NCBI GenBank assembly: GCA_023213315.1
Contig: JAKCPI010005294.1
Coordinates: 124,001 to 188,000 of the forward strand
DNA: 64,000 nucleotides
Direction: 5' to 3'
Origin: Euborellia annulipes
Taxonomy: Eukaryota; Arthropoda; Insecta; Dermaptera; Anisolabididae
In this document: positions 35,966 to 47,229 of the stretch, one piece after another
How positions within the stretch are numbered: the first letter of the stretch is position 1
How the letters are laid out: the number at the start of each line of letters is the position of its first letter
The notes under the pieces: model-generated
What the model saw: the letters and a program-made list of their open reading frames with translations, nothing else
Databases searched by the model: none
What the model was told of the DNA's origin: nothing
Made by a program: the position numbers and the translations under genes

Positions 35966-38234
35966 CCAACCCAACTGTTGCTGCAGGCCAATGGCCAGCT
36001 ATCAACCGTTACAAAAATTAATGGGGACTTCTTTCTTCTCTACTAATCTAATCGAGAGATAAATTAATTGATTTTATACTTGAATAAAGATTATCTATGT
36101 CTCTTTATGATCTCGATTATTTATTTAAATTATCTAGACTACAATTGAATTAAATAAATAAATAAAAAAAAGAAAGATTTTAAAAAGCGAACCGAATTTT
36201 CTTTGTACCCGTTGGGTGGTGAGCTGGTGGGAGTTGAAGGGGAGGAGATGCACTCTGACCCGGGATGAATGATGGATCGCCACCTCCAATCAATATCCAT
36301 TCAGAACAATAGCATCAAATATTCTAAAGTTTAATTTATTGTACTTTTTAATTGCTTTTTATTTTTCATAACAAGCTATAATTTAAAAGATTTATTTTAA
36401 TAAGTACTTCACTTATTCATTTTTTTATATTTACTAGATAATTGATGCTAATTGAAAAGACCATTTACCCTTTAACTTAATTAATTTGAAATTAAAAGGA
36501 ATTTCTCTTTAATGCTTTTCAAATTTTTGTGGTACAGCGTAAAAACAGTTGAGCTAAGGGGCGGCGTTGGTGATAGCATTTGGATTAACTGCGAGGGTGG
36601 GATCGTCACTGAAATGTAAAGGGCTGTTACTATATATATTTAGAAGGAGGGAAGGGGGCAAAAGATCTCGCAGCTCTAAAGGGGTGAGCGCCCCGATATT
36701 ATTTGAGTTTCGAAAATCCTCTTGAAACGTCTTGGCGCATTAATTGAATTATTCAATCGTAAAGAAATTAATCTAGTAATGTTTGGGATGCTGAGGGGGT
36801 GGGGGGATTGGGTAGTAGGAGGCAAAATCTACCCCCGAGGGCACCCCACTCCCTTTAGCATAACACCTCGCGGCTCTCCTGCATTTACATTCGCCAATCT
36901 TTATTCCCAAATAAACATTTATGCACCGACTCGTATTTGCATATATGCCTCTTCCCCCACCCCCGCACGATGTGGAAATAGATAACGAACGATCCGATAA
37001 TACACCACCACTTTCCAAGATATATCAATACCTTGCAAGAATGTAATCCCTCTTTTGCTTAAAAGGACCCTCATCTTATTTGCATGTTTCAAAAATGGAA
37101 ACAAAGACTATTTTAAAATATTATTATCAATACCAGTATATGCTCTTGTTTGCCATTTCATATATTTTAGATTTTGATCTCAACATTTTGAGCGTTATCT
37201 TTGGCTAAGTCTTTTTTAGCATCTAAGGGTGTCGATATTTATTTTAAAATAAAATTAATGCAGATTATTTTCCGGGGAGGTTTTTTGATTTAAATATAAG
37301 ATCTATTTATTGAAATTAAATGGCAGCTAAGATAATTTAATTGTTAATCTTATGTAGCCTATATCTAAACAAGTTACATATTAACACTTTAAAAAAATAA
37401 GATTAATAATTCCTTCTTAAAAAAATATCTAGTTTACAGTAAAATAACATTTTATTTTAGTTGTGAAGATGATATCTCATAGGTGCACCTATAAACAACA
37501 ACAATCAAGAATAAAAAATGAATTTTTAATTTTGTCATAATACCTGATGATATCGTCGAATTTTGAACTACAGAAAATAGGAAATTGTGATTAGAATACA
37601 AAAAAAACTATGTGGAAGTATTTTCTCTGTTGTTAGCAAGAAACGAAATTTTGAAATTTCATTTTAAAAAATGTAATTATTCAAAAGTCCTGAAGATGCG
37701 TGAAGTTCGCGAAATTCTTGAAATCTTTTCGTTGGTCTCCTTATTAGTTTATTTAATAATATAAGGATATTTGGATTACTGACTAGTCGGCACTATTCAA
37801 AAGCCGGTCATTCTATCTTAGAACACATTAATGGAGCCTAAGTGACATGTAGTAACTAACTACATTCCTACATATTCCATCAATCACCCCAGGACCAATC
37901 CATCACTTAAGCGATAATTAATTCCTAAATAGATACACTCATCAAATTTATATACAAATTCTCAAATATTATTTTACTAAATATTAATATTTTTTTTTAT
38001 TTTGCTAACTTAAAATAATTACTGACATATGTATAAATAATTTCATTTTTATCTTTATCTTTCCTCGCAAAAAATAATTAAAATTTTTATACCGGTAGCA
38101 AAAGACTTTGAAGTCTAAAACGATAAAAGAAAAATTTAAAGGAGAGAATTTTTTTCGTTGATATTTTAATATCATCATCGTTCTACTTTGAGAGAAGATA
38201 TTGAAAGAAATAGAAAAAAGTGTAAGTGATAAAG

Positions 38235-38275
38235 GGGAAGGGAAGGGAAGGGAAGGGAATGGAGGGAAGGAAAGG
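38235..38275. repeat. (GGGAA)n microsatellite
   Basis: Several consecutive GGGAA units with small variants (GGAATGGAGGGAAGG) at the 3' side. Confidence 0.85.
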
Positions 38276-39269
38276 GCTTGTCTTGCCATTTCGTCTGTTC
38301 TGTTGGGAGAAGCAACACGGTATTCCCTCCTTGGTATTTGCATAGTTTTTAATAAGTAAGCCGGAAACGTCCTGCGGTAGATCGGTGGCGGGTGGGGGTC
38401 TTAAGACATCATCAAGGGCCCCGTAGACTTGCGCCAACATCCCTTATTTATGCATTATACAATCTTGTTGTGAATAAAACTTGAACCAAGTTTGGGCAAT
38501 ATTGTGGGGCTGGTTGTATTAGGGTTTGCCCGCTTTCTGCGAGATGCTGGGTGGGGGCTGTTTAATCCGGGACGAACTCCCCCACCCTCTAGCTTGCTCC
38601 TGCTCCTTAGCAGGGTGGCAACCCTTGGCCCAAATATCCAACCACCAAAGACGCTATTGTTTTTAAATTTATAATCACCCCTCCCCTCCCCTCCCCCACC
38701 CGTGTGTGTGCTAGGCGCGACGTCTTTGTATCTGTGCATGCCAAATGGCGTCTCCAGCAAAATTATAAGCGTACTTCTCGTCTGCCCCCTTGAGTAATAA
38801 TAATTAATATCCGCAAAACTTATTGTTAACTTTTTTTTATTATTATCATTGGGTTCTCTTGGGTGTAATAATGGTAGGCCTTATTCAGGCGTCACTGCCT
38901 GACGACTTTTTAAAAGACGAGTTTTTTCAATTAAAAATCTAAAGTCATTACTTAATCACATTTTCGCGCCTTTAGTAAATCCCTACGGAGAGTCTTTGCC
39001 TAATGGATTTTTTAACATTAAATATAGAATAATATAGGATTACTAAACAATAGGGAGAAAGGAGGAAGGGAAGGGAAGGTGGGTTTCTTGTATGTTCACT
39101 GAAACTAAGTGTTGAAATAAGAAAATTGCTCTTATTAGATAAATATATTCCCTTTAGAATTGAGATAAACATAATTTTAAAGACAACGATCAATACACGT
39201 GGAGGGCTGATTGTCTGGGGCTGCGATCACGTTGAGTTCCTACAGAACCATTTACTCAGCAAAAGGATA

Positions 39270-39325
39270 AGGGCACTTTAGGCTGGCCAGAGAGTGTTCG
39301 AGTCCAACGACGTTGAGGGGAAACA
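39270..39325 (+). mobile_element. possible tRNA-like SINE head
   Basis: A box B-like GTGTTCGAGTCC at 39294-39305 lies downstream of a GGATAAGGGC motif. Box A is poor, so this is a weak call. Confidence 0.25.
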
Positions 39326-40303
39326 TTGTCAAACTCAATCCGAAAAAGCAACCCCCAAAAAATAATGACAGTTTGATTCTTTAAAGACATTGGTTTATAT
39401 GAAAAATCAACACGAGGTGAGTGAAACATGGTATAGATAAGTTCTCATCGTGAATAAGATAAAGAAATGGAACGTAAATATTTTTTTATATAAGAAAAGG
39501 GAGGATTTTTTTTGTCGGGAATTTCACACTTGGGATAAGGCGAAGGGTGGCTCAGCACCGGGGAGGAAGAGAGTGCAATGTATACACACGGATAAATAAT
39601 CGCCAAAAAGGAAATTGATGCAAAGATCTAAGTGAGTTAAGTAATACAATCTCTCTCTTTTGCGTCAGCTCCTCTGAGAGAAAGAGAGAAAGAAAAAAAA
39701 GGCAGATTTTTACTCGTCTTAACTTGAGCCTCTAAAAGATAACAACTTGAAATGAAATTTTGTCCAAAAAACATCAGTGAGAAAAATTGAACCAAAACAA
39801 AATAACTTTCTATACCCACCTTCTTCATTAAAAATAAGCTCGGCACAATCTCTGGTCTTAGTAATGCGATTTGAAATTTTAAGCGATAATACATAATTTC
39901 CAAGCTGATAATAAAAAGAAGACGATGGTTTGGATTTAAATCCAGATTGTCACCGGATCTCTTTTCAACGATTCTATTTATTTGCATATAAATCATCGGC
40001 GACAGAAGTTGCTGGTGGTGGAAAACAGCAGTTGGGTCAAAGGGAAGCTTACCTCTGGATTAACCCTTCTGCAAATGTCTTAATCTGTCTCATACATAGA
40101 CTATGCACGCACATTTCATCAATCTCAAGAAAGCTTGAGCGTTTGATTTTTCTTTCACTTAATGAAATTTATTATTATATATTAATACAATAATACATAT
40201 ACATTATATACAATCATATATTTTAAATAAACAAATGGTTGGAACTCTTTATTCTACATTTGAACCAATCGAGTTCCATTTAAAATGTTTCATATTTCAT
40301 AAT

Positions 40304-40760
40304 TAAAAAAATCTGGTGTCACTGGTGGCACCCAACTTTCTCTTACCTTCGCTAATTGAAAGTTGTGTTCTGTGCTTATCACACCTTATTTAATGTGTCG
40401 ACATATATAATACAATATTTAGAATCCAAGATCTAAAATTTCTAAACATGGAAAAATATTTATGAGAATATACATTTTAAAGAGCATCTAGAAAATAAGT
40501 GATTTATGAATTTTAATCAATAATCCTTAGAGTGAATTTTGAGAAAATAGAAATAAACTGAAAAAGTACATGAGTAAAGTACTAGTACTTTTTGGCCTAT
40601 TTTTTTCAAAAGTTTCGTTTCACGTGCCAGGGAGGTACCTAACTTAAATATCAAATTTTAATCTCCTTGCTCTTTTCTTTTTGAGATATTTTGTGGGAAC
40701 CACTTTTTTGGACTCAGGAGGCCTCCAAAACTTTTATTTCCATCAAAATCTTGATTATAC
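40304..40760 (+). mobile_element. double-hairpin repeat
   Basis: The long hairpin (40308-40390, diverged), TATGAGAATATACATTTTAAAG, AGTACTAGTACTTTTTGGCC and ACTTTTTTGGACTCAGGAGG are present in order. It breaks off after CATCAAAATCTTGA. Confidence 0.75.
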
Positions 40761-40841
40761 AAACTCATCCTTAGTTCGTCTTCGGGTGGTCGCCAACACG
40801 CTAACATACAAAGGCTCAGGGTGGAAAAAAAACACTTTTAT

Positions 40842-41274
40842 TTTCTCTTACCTCTATATATGTTAATATATATATTGGTTTCATGTCAAAAATTCGATGT
40901 CGAGATTTTGATAGACACGTTTTGAAGTCCCCTGAATCCAAAAAATTGTTTTTCGCAACATGGTCTGTCTGTGTGTCTATGAACGAAAAGAACTAGGAAA
41001 TGTTCTTTAAAATGTATATTCTCAATTTGCTCTCAAAATTGTTTGAAAACCACTTGGTAAGAAAGATAAGAGAAAAGGTTGCCATGGTAACAAAATATAA
41101 ATATTTTCCCACGTTTAATTTTTTACATCTTGATTTTTAATATACGTATCAACGGAAACTAAATAAATAATAAATCGAGACAAAAAAATCTGGCGTGACA
41201 TGCACAGAACACAACTTTCGATTACCTAAGGTAAGAGAAAGTCGTGTGCTGTGCGACCAGTCACACCAGATTTT
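40842..41274 (-). mobile_element. double-hairpin repeat, internally deleted
   Basis: Reverse orientation: TTTTCTCTTACC with a degenerate short hairpin, TCAAAAATTCGATGTCGAG, the TCCCCTGAATCC block, the perfect X-box GTTGCCATGGTAAC at 41078-41091 and the long hairpin at 41185-41272. It faces the copy at 40304-40760. Confidence 0.85.
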
Positions 41275-42308
41275 ACTTTTCTCGTACCCTATATATGAAA
41301 TATATAGGAGAGAAAGTATTGCGATCATGTCAAAAATTCGATGTCGAGATTTTGATGGATATACATGTTTTGAGGTCCCCTGAGTCCAAAAAAGTGGGTC
41401 CCGCAAATTGGTCTGTGTGTGTGTGTGTGTGTGTGTCTGTATGTGTGGAACCATTTTTTTTAGCATGAAGGAGTTGAGCTACCGGGTTGAAATTTTATAT
41501 TTAACTTAAGTACCTTTGAAGAATCTCAAAATAAGCTTTTGAACAAAATCGGCCAAAAAGTACTAGTACTTTACTGATGTACTTTTTCAGTTTTTTTCGA
41601 TTTTCTCAAAATTCCCTCCAAGGATTTTTTTTAAAATTCAAAAATCAATTATTTTTTAGATGCTCTTTAAAATGTATATTCTCATTTTGCCGTTGAAATC
41701 TTCTGAAGACCACTTTACTCTTGTTCTTCATAGGAAAGATAGAAATGGTTGCCATGGTAACGGAATTTAAATCTTTTTCTTTTTATTAGATTAAAAATCA
41801 ATTATTATTTAAATTCCCATTTTTTTTTAATTTATTTGTGTCTTTAATTGTTTCAAAGAAAACATATATAATATGTCTCTCTCTCACTTGCAAACATTAT
41901 CGCCTGTCTCTACTCTTTTTAAATTCCCTTTCCACCTTATCTTCGCATAGAAACAATGTTAATTTCCTATAGGGATTTGTATGTTAATTTCGATTCAAAA
42001 GGGGGTCCCCTTTGGAACTTTTTACGCATTTAAAATTTTTTTTTTCCAATTCTTATGAAATTTTGTATTTATTTACGATTCTATATTGTGTATAAAATGT
42101 CCAAATATGAGATTAAAATTTTGAAAAATAACCATAGTTTATTTCAAGCAGTCAACATTTAAAATGCAAGTTTGAAACTAAGGTGCTATGGGAAACTAAA
42201 TATATCTCGACACAAAAAATCTGGTGTGACCAGCACAGTGCGCAACTTTCTCTTACCGAAGGGTAAGAGAAAGTTGTGTGCTGTGCGCCAGTCACACCAG
42301 ATTTTTTT
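41275..42308 (-). mobile_element. double-hairpin repeat, full length (about 1.03 kb)
   Basis: It is complete from the short hairpin (TTTCTCGTACCCTATATATG, arm AGAGAAAGT) to the long hairpin (42216-42306), with almost perfect arms around CTTTCTCTTACCGAAGGG. It has a (TG)n tract, AGTACTAGTACT, GTTGCCATGGTAAC at 41748-41761, and a pyrimidine-rich middle. It abuts the preceding copy directly. Confidence 0.93.
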
Positions 42309-42309
42309 A

Positions 42310-42690
42310 TGAAAGTTTCTATCCTTAGAGTCATATTAAAATCTGCAATCAAATATTTATTTCTAATTGAAATATTTTATATGAGTTTCGTTATTAAATA
42401 TTTAAATAAAAAGAATAGTTAGAGACTCTCTGGCCATTGGTAATTAGGTTACTAACTAATCGTGGATGCTGAGAGGGAATTTTATTCCAGTAAAAAATAT
42501 ATTCCAATAATTTTAAATTTTAATATTTTTATTTTTCTAAATATCATAAACAAAATATTTTGATTTTATCTGACAAAGAATATATATTCTTTAACAATTT
42601 TTCATTTTTAAATTATTTTTAATTTTATAATTTTAGTTTCTATGATAAGAACACATTTTTGAATTCTAATAAATTCTAAATTGGAAAGAA
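42310..42690. repeat. dispersed repeat shared with 29090-29450
   Basis: AACTAATCGTGGATGCTGAG is followed by AATTTTATTCCAGTAAAAAATATATTCC-type and other AT-rich blocks matching the earlier copy. The hammerhead-like core present at 29150-29185 is deleted here. Confidence 0.4.
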
Positions 42691-43179
42691 GTTATTTTAC
42701 TGTAGGGTGAATTGGCAGAAAACCTAACAAAATACAGCAGTAACAAAAATGCGTTACAGCGCCCGAGCGCCGGCGGAGGAAGGCGAGGCTAGCCGAAGCC
42801 TTGGCGAGTTCACGTCCCGAAATGTCTCAAAAATTTGTGAGAATCAAAGGCTTTACGTTATTTGTTTGGCTGTTCCTGTCCCGTTTCCGGTTGTACATAC
42901 ATAATGTTTCAACTAGATAGGAATTGGCTAAAACGAATATTTTTTATGCTCTTAGTTTAGGTCTAGTTTAGTCAAATTTATTTTTAACATAAATAAACGT
43001 GTTTTTTTTTTTGCTCCCAAAAAAAGAATATAATTTCTTTTTCTTTTTCCTTAATTCTGTATTTAATTAATTTTTTTTTTTTTGAATATCTAAATATTAT
43101 TGCAACACCAAGTAAGTGAATATTTTTTTGTAATTTCTGTTCTGATTTAATCTCACATGCTAAACAGAACTAAATGAGC

Positions 43180-43800
43180 TACGCGTGGGCTGACAAAAGC
43201 CTCGATTTTATGTAGAAATTCTCTTTCAAGCTCATTCCTTTTCATTAAGCGCAGCACCCCAGACGTTCAGGGGAGATCGCACCATGGCACTTGAATAAGC
43301 CCAAGATAATTACACACATAACATCTATTAGCTATTATTATGTATCTTGTAATTGAATTAAACCAATTCAAAACGTTACCCTCTGCTTTTAATGTCTCAC
43401 GATATTGAAATTATATCTGAGTGGGTGAAGAAGTTTTAATGCTCGTCGTTTGTTGGCTATTCGCCTTCTTTTGTCCGAAAGATCAAACCAATTTTTTTCT
43501 TTGGCTAATAAAAAAAAAAAAAAAAACTTCGATTCGCGCGACATCGCAGATAAGAAAATGTTAAAAAGGAAATTTAGGACCTAATGGCTCACAGTGCGCG
43601 TTTCTAATCGAATTATAATTTAACTAATATGTATTTAACGGAAAATTCAGACTGAGTTGGAACAGGCCAAATGACACTTAACTGTTAATACATTTTCAAT
43701 TTGCTTTAATAGCAGCCCGTGCCAGGATGAGATTGTTCATTTGCATAACAACAGTGCTAGTTTTTTGCTTAGAGCGGTTCGCCTAAATAGCAGGGGCAGC
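43180..43800. promoter_or_regulatory. candidate regulatory block
   Basis: This is complex sequence with GATAATTACAC, TAATTGAATTAAACC and TCATTAAGCG cores, free of recognised repeats apart from one poly-A run near 43509. There is no coding signal. Confidence 0.28.
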
Positions 43801-44921
43801 GCAACATCTACAGATTTAAATGCTAATCAACCCACCCCCAAGAAGATGTTAGCGCTAGATACTGGCTAACTTTGAAATCACTCGGTTTTAACTACTTGCT
43901 TATATTAGCCAGTTGTGCGTCTAACGAGTGATGCGCTCTATTGTCTTTGCCAGTATACTTCTCTCAAATTGTGATTTTTTTTTTTCTTTTTCTACTTTTT
44001 TTTGAACTAGCAAGTCTGGCTTTTTCGGGCAACCTTCTCACTCATCCCCTAGCTGAGGTTGACCATATCTTCTCGACGAATGCAATTTCTTCTACTACTT
44101 TATGCCAGTCTTCCATTAATTTAGAGTGTTGTTGTTTAAAACTGAGCCAGAATTTCCCAAAATATATTTTAATAGCTGACATTTCAGCTTTGGTCAAAGC
44201 CATCCTCGGAGTTATAAACTACGAAATGTTTTTCTTTTATAAATATAATTTTACAATCATTTTTACAGAATGAAAATCATACCTGTTAGTGGTCATTATG
44301 TACATATATTTCGAATTGTATTTGGTATCAATTTTGGATATAACATTAGAAAAAAGTCTTTAGTACAATGAAAAACTTTTTCCTCTTCTATCACCAATAC
44401 AATATAGTGATTTTGTGCCTAATGTGATAATTGACTCAGGGAAGTACAATTTCATCTAATGTATTTTTACTTTTTATCCGGAAAATGAATTTGAAAAAAC
44501 TGTAATACTACATCAAGTTGAAACAATTTTCAAGAAAAATTTTAATGATATACTTTTTAAAGAGCATCTAAAAAATAGTTGATTTATGAATTTTAATAAA
44601 AATCGTTAGAGCCAATTTTGTGAAAATCGAAAAAAATTGAAAAAATACTTCAGTAAAGTACTAGTACTTTTTGGCCGGTTTTGTTCAAACGCTTATTTTC
44701 ATGCCTCAGGTGGTGCTTAACTTAAATATAAAATCCCAACCTCGTTGCTCATTTCCTTCATGCTTAAAAATGTCCACACACACAGACAGACTAGGGTTGG
44801 TCGAATCGATTTCGATTTTAATCGAAAATCGATTTTGAGCTTCGATTTTCGATTAAAATCGAAATCGATTCAGTGTTTTGAAAAAATCGAAAAAATCGAT
44901 TTTTGACGGCTTTTCGATTTT

Positions 44922-45705
44922 CCAAGAAAGTGATTTTCGCGACATGATCTGTCCGTCTGTGTTCAATTTTAAGCTTGAAGGATTTGAGCTATGAGGTTGG
45001 AATTTAAGATAGACACCCCCTGGAGCGAGAAAATAAGCGGTTAATTAAAATTGGCCAAAAAGTACTAGTACTTTACTGAGATAGTTTTTCAGGTTTTTTT
45101 GATTTTCTTAAAAATAGCCTCAACGATTTTGATTAAAATTCAAAAATCAATTATTTTTTAAATACTCTTTAAAATGTATATTCTCATTTTGAAGTACACT
45201 TTACTCTTGTATTTCATAGGAAAGATAGGAGAATTTGTTGCAATGGTAACAAAATATAAATATTTCCCCATGTTTATAAATTTTAATCTTGGATTCAGCC
45301 CTCGGGGCTTGGTGTAGTGGTTAGCATGCTAACCTCGTATACCAAAAGTCGCGGATTCGGACCCCAGGCAGTCCGATGATTTTATTTAAGCAATTTGGAT
45401 ACCAAATGGCTTAAATAAGAATGCCTGGACCCCTAATATGTGTGTATTATCAATAACGGATATCGTATATCGTAAAAGTCTTAAATAGTTTAAGTTGCCG
45501 AGAAGACTGTGTGAATGTGTGTGTGAATGAGAAAAAAGGGTGTTTTAGAAAAAAATCTTGAATTCAAATGTACCTTAAGCTTACTGTCGGAACCTAAATA
45601 TATCTCCACACAAAAATCTGGTGTGACAAGCACAGAACACAACTTTCGCTTACTGAAGATAAGAGAAAGTTGTGCTGTGCGAGAGTCCCACCATATTTTT
45701 TAAGA
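44922..45705 (-). mobile_element. double-hairpin repeat nested inside the hAT element
   Basis: Reverse orientation from AAGAAAGTGATTTTCGCGAC through AGTACTAGTACTTTACTGAG and the X-box-like GTTGCAATGGTAAC (45237-45250) to the long hairpin (45616-45700). It is interrupted by a SINE. The short-hairpin end was lost, so the hAT may have captured a truncated copy or the end was deleted later. Confidence 0.82.
45298..45553 (+). mobile_element. tRNA-derived SINE, innermost insertion
   Basis: Box A GCTTGGTGTAGTGGTTAGC and box B GGATTCGGACCC lie at tRNA spacing. A body with TTGGATACCAAATGG and a GCCGAGAAG motif follows. The 13-base direct repeat AATCTTG(G/A)ATTCA flanks it (45285-45297 and 45554-45566) with one mismatch. 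Confidence 0.85.
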
Positions 45706-46196
45706 AATATAGAAGCTGATGTTTAGTTCTCTTGGTTTGTTAAAATTTACGTTATAACGTTAAACTTAAGTTATAAACACTAAATATGTTATACCATATA
45801 CAATGTGTTGGTTTTTAAAGAAGTGAATAAATTGATTTGGGCATCAGTGATGCAACGTTCTATTTTTCTTGTTCCACAAGCGCTTGGAAATCGTAAGCAG
45901 AACCTTAAAATCAACTTATGGGATAGTGAAAGATTTTTTGTAAAAAAATCGATGTTTTTTAAGGCAAAAATCGATTTTTTTAAAAATCGATTATTTGGTT
46001 TCGATTTTAAAATCGAAAATCGAAAATCGATTCAGCCTCCGAATCTACCAACCCTAAGACAGACGGACCAATTCGCGGGACCCACTTTTTTGGACTCAGG
46101 AGCCACCAAAATCTCGACATCGAATTTTCGACATGATCGCAATACTTTCCCTCTATATATTTCATATATACAATAGTTAAGAGAAAGTAAAAAATA

Positions 46197-46313
46197 TGTA
46201 ATTATTTAAGTTTAATTTTGAAGAAAAAATAATTTTTTCAAATCTTCGTAGGGTGAGAGGAGGGGGGGGGGATAATCCTCTTTACTCCCTACCCCACCCC
46301 TTGTATCCGCCCT
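46197..46313. mobile_element. probable hAT-type MITE end
   Basis: The right end CCCCTTGTATCCGCCCTTG is the complement of the CAAGGGCGGATCC family end at 15575, preceded by a G run. The opposite end was not located, so the left limit is a guess. Confidence 0.35.
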
Positions 46314-47136
46314 TGAGCTGTTTTCAACTATAATATTTATTTAATGAAAATAGAATATTATGTGATTTTAAAGATGAGAAATTGTAGCAATTAATTATTT
46401 CATTCTTTCTCGACTAACGTTTCAGTTCATGTATGGAATGCTTTGAATGCTTTTTCATCTTTCAAAATCTCCTAGTGATTTATTTTAAAGAGGTTTAAAA
46501 AATTTATAATAAATAAGAGAAAGTAAAAATTGGTCAACTAAAACTTCAGTAGAAAGGTCGAAAGTGGGAGCATGTTGATTTGGGATTAGTGGAAAATAGT
46601 GACAAACACTAAAGAAATGGGTCCCTGATCTATAAAATTCCCTTTTACTAAAAAATATTGACATTTTTCTATAGAGGAATAGAAGATATTCCTTTCTCAG
46701 GTAACTCATGATCGATATTTGATTGAATGCAAGGGTAAATCTAAATTTTTAAAAAATCTATTTTAAAAAGTTGAAAATTTTTATTATATATATTTAATAA
46801 TTTTTGGCTGCCTTGAAATAAATTAACTCTTAATTATATTGTTATTTATTTATTCATTACTTCTTACTTTTTCATTTTTTATACCCTATTAAATATTCAT
46901 TATTGAAATGAACGAAATGAGCTTTTTATATGAATTTATAAATATTGTGTATATCACCTGCTCATCCGGTTGGCAAAAAATAATAATTTTTTATATAAAT
47001 CACGGATTTCGAGTAAAAAAAAAAAAAAATACTTTTCCTTTTCAAAATAAAAACTTGCTATAAGCCATGAAGCTAATAATAAATAAGTTAAATAATATTT
47101 AAAAATTATTAATAAAATGAATTTTTTTTGTTCCAG

Positions 47137-47220
47137 CGGAACTAAAAATGGACGTATTAAGAGAACGGGAAGTAAAGGAAAGTCTCGAGAGGCAACTACT
47201 CGACGAGCAAAAGATTAGAG
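47137..47220 (+). CDS. dac: dachshund, internal exon, DACHbox-C coiled coil
   Basis: This 84-nt exon lies between acceptor TTTGTTCCAG and donor GAG|GTAGGT, phase 1 at both ends. The split codon is A+CG = Thr, giving YEK-T-ELKMDVLREREVKE and then SLERQLLDEQKIR. This is the diagnostic middle of DACHbox-C: vertebrate DACH1 has the equivalent K-T-E-L-K-M-D followed by LRERE-R-LEKQL. Its heptad pattern is that of a coiled coil. It lies 24.5 kb from the previous exon. The next exon, which should encode the basic QKRLKKEKK-type continuation, is not found in the remaining 16.8 kb and must lie downstream. The gene is therefore open at both window edges. This is the strongest single piece of evidence for gene identity. 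Confidence 0.96.
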
Positions 47221-47229
47221 GTAGGTGAA

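Larger units (their letters stand above)
44792..46056. mobile_element. hAT-type element enclosing another repeat
   Basis: The ends TAGGGTTGG and CCAACCCTA are flanked by the exact octamer AGACAGAC (44784-44791 and 46057-46064). Subterminal sequence is an unusual iteration of CGATTTTCGATT/AATCGAAAATCG at both ends. Most of the interior is a reversed double-hairpin repeat, and no transposase frame is visible. Confidence 0.9.
44500..46190 (+). mobile_element. double-hairpin repeat split by a 1.27-kb hAT element
   Basis: The left portion (ATACTTTTTAAAGAGCATC to the CACACACAGACAGAC tract) and the right portion (GGACCAATTCGCGGGACCC to the short hairpin) are colinear with full copies once 44792-46056 plus one target duplication are removed. 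Confidence 0.88.
22649..47136 (+). other. dac: dachshund intron (24.5 kb)
   Basis: The donor is GTAAGT and the acceptor TTCCAG. The intron contains many double-hairpin repeat copies, a four-level nested insertion, a tandem duplication, two palindromic elements and several even-composition blocks that may be regulatory. The stretches 23610-24770, 25080-25930, 26240-26760, 27880-28800, 34570-35870, 36000-39230 and 46320-47100 are AT-rich or plain intron with only short simple repeats. Confidence 0.85.

Noticed and set aside
38005..38440. Ser/Pro-rich overlapping minus frames
   Set aside because: They are created by the GGGAA repeat read in complement.
45305..45370. Possible functional tRNA gene
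   Set aside because: Boxes A and B are good, but the flanking duplication, extended body and lack of a full cloverleaf make it a SINE.
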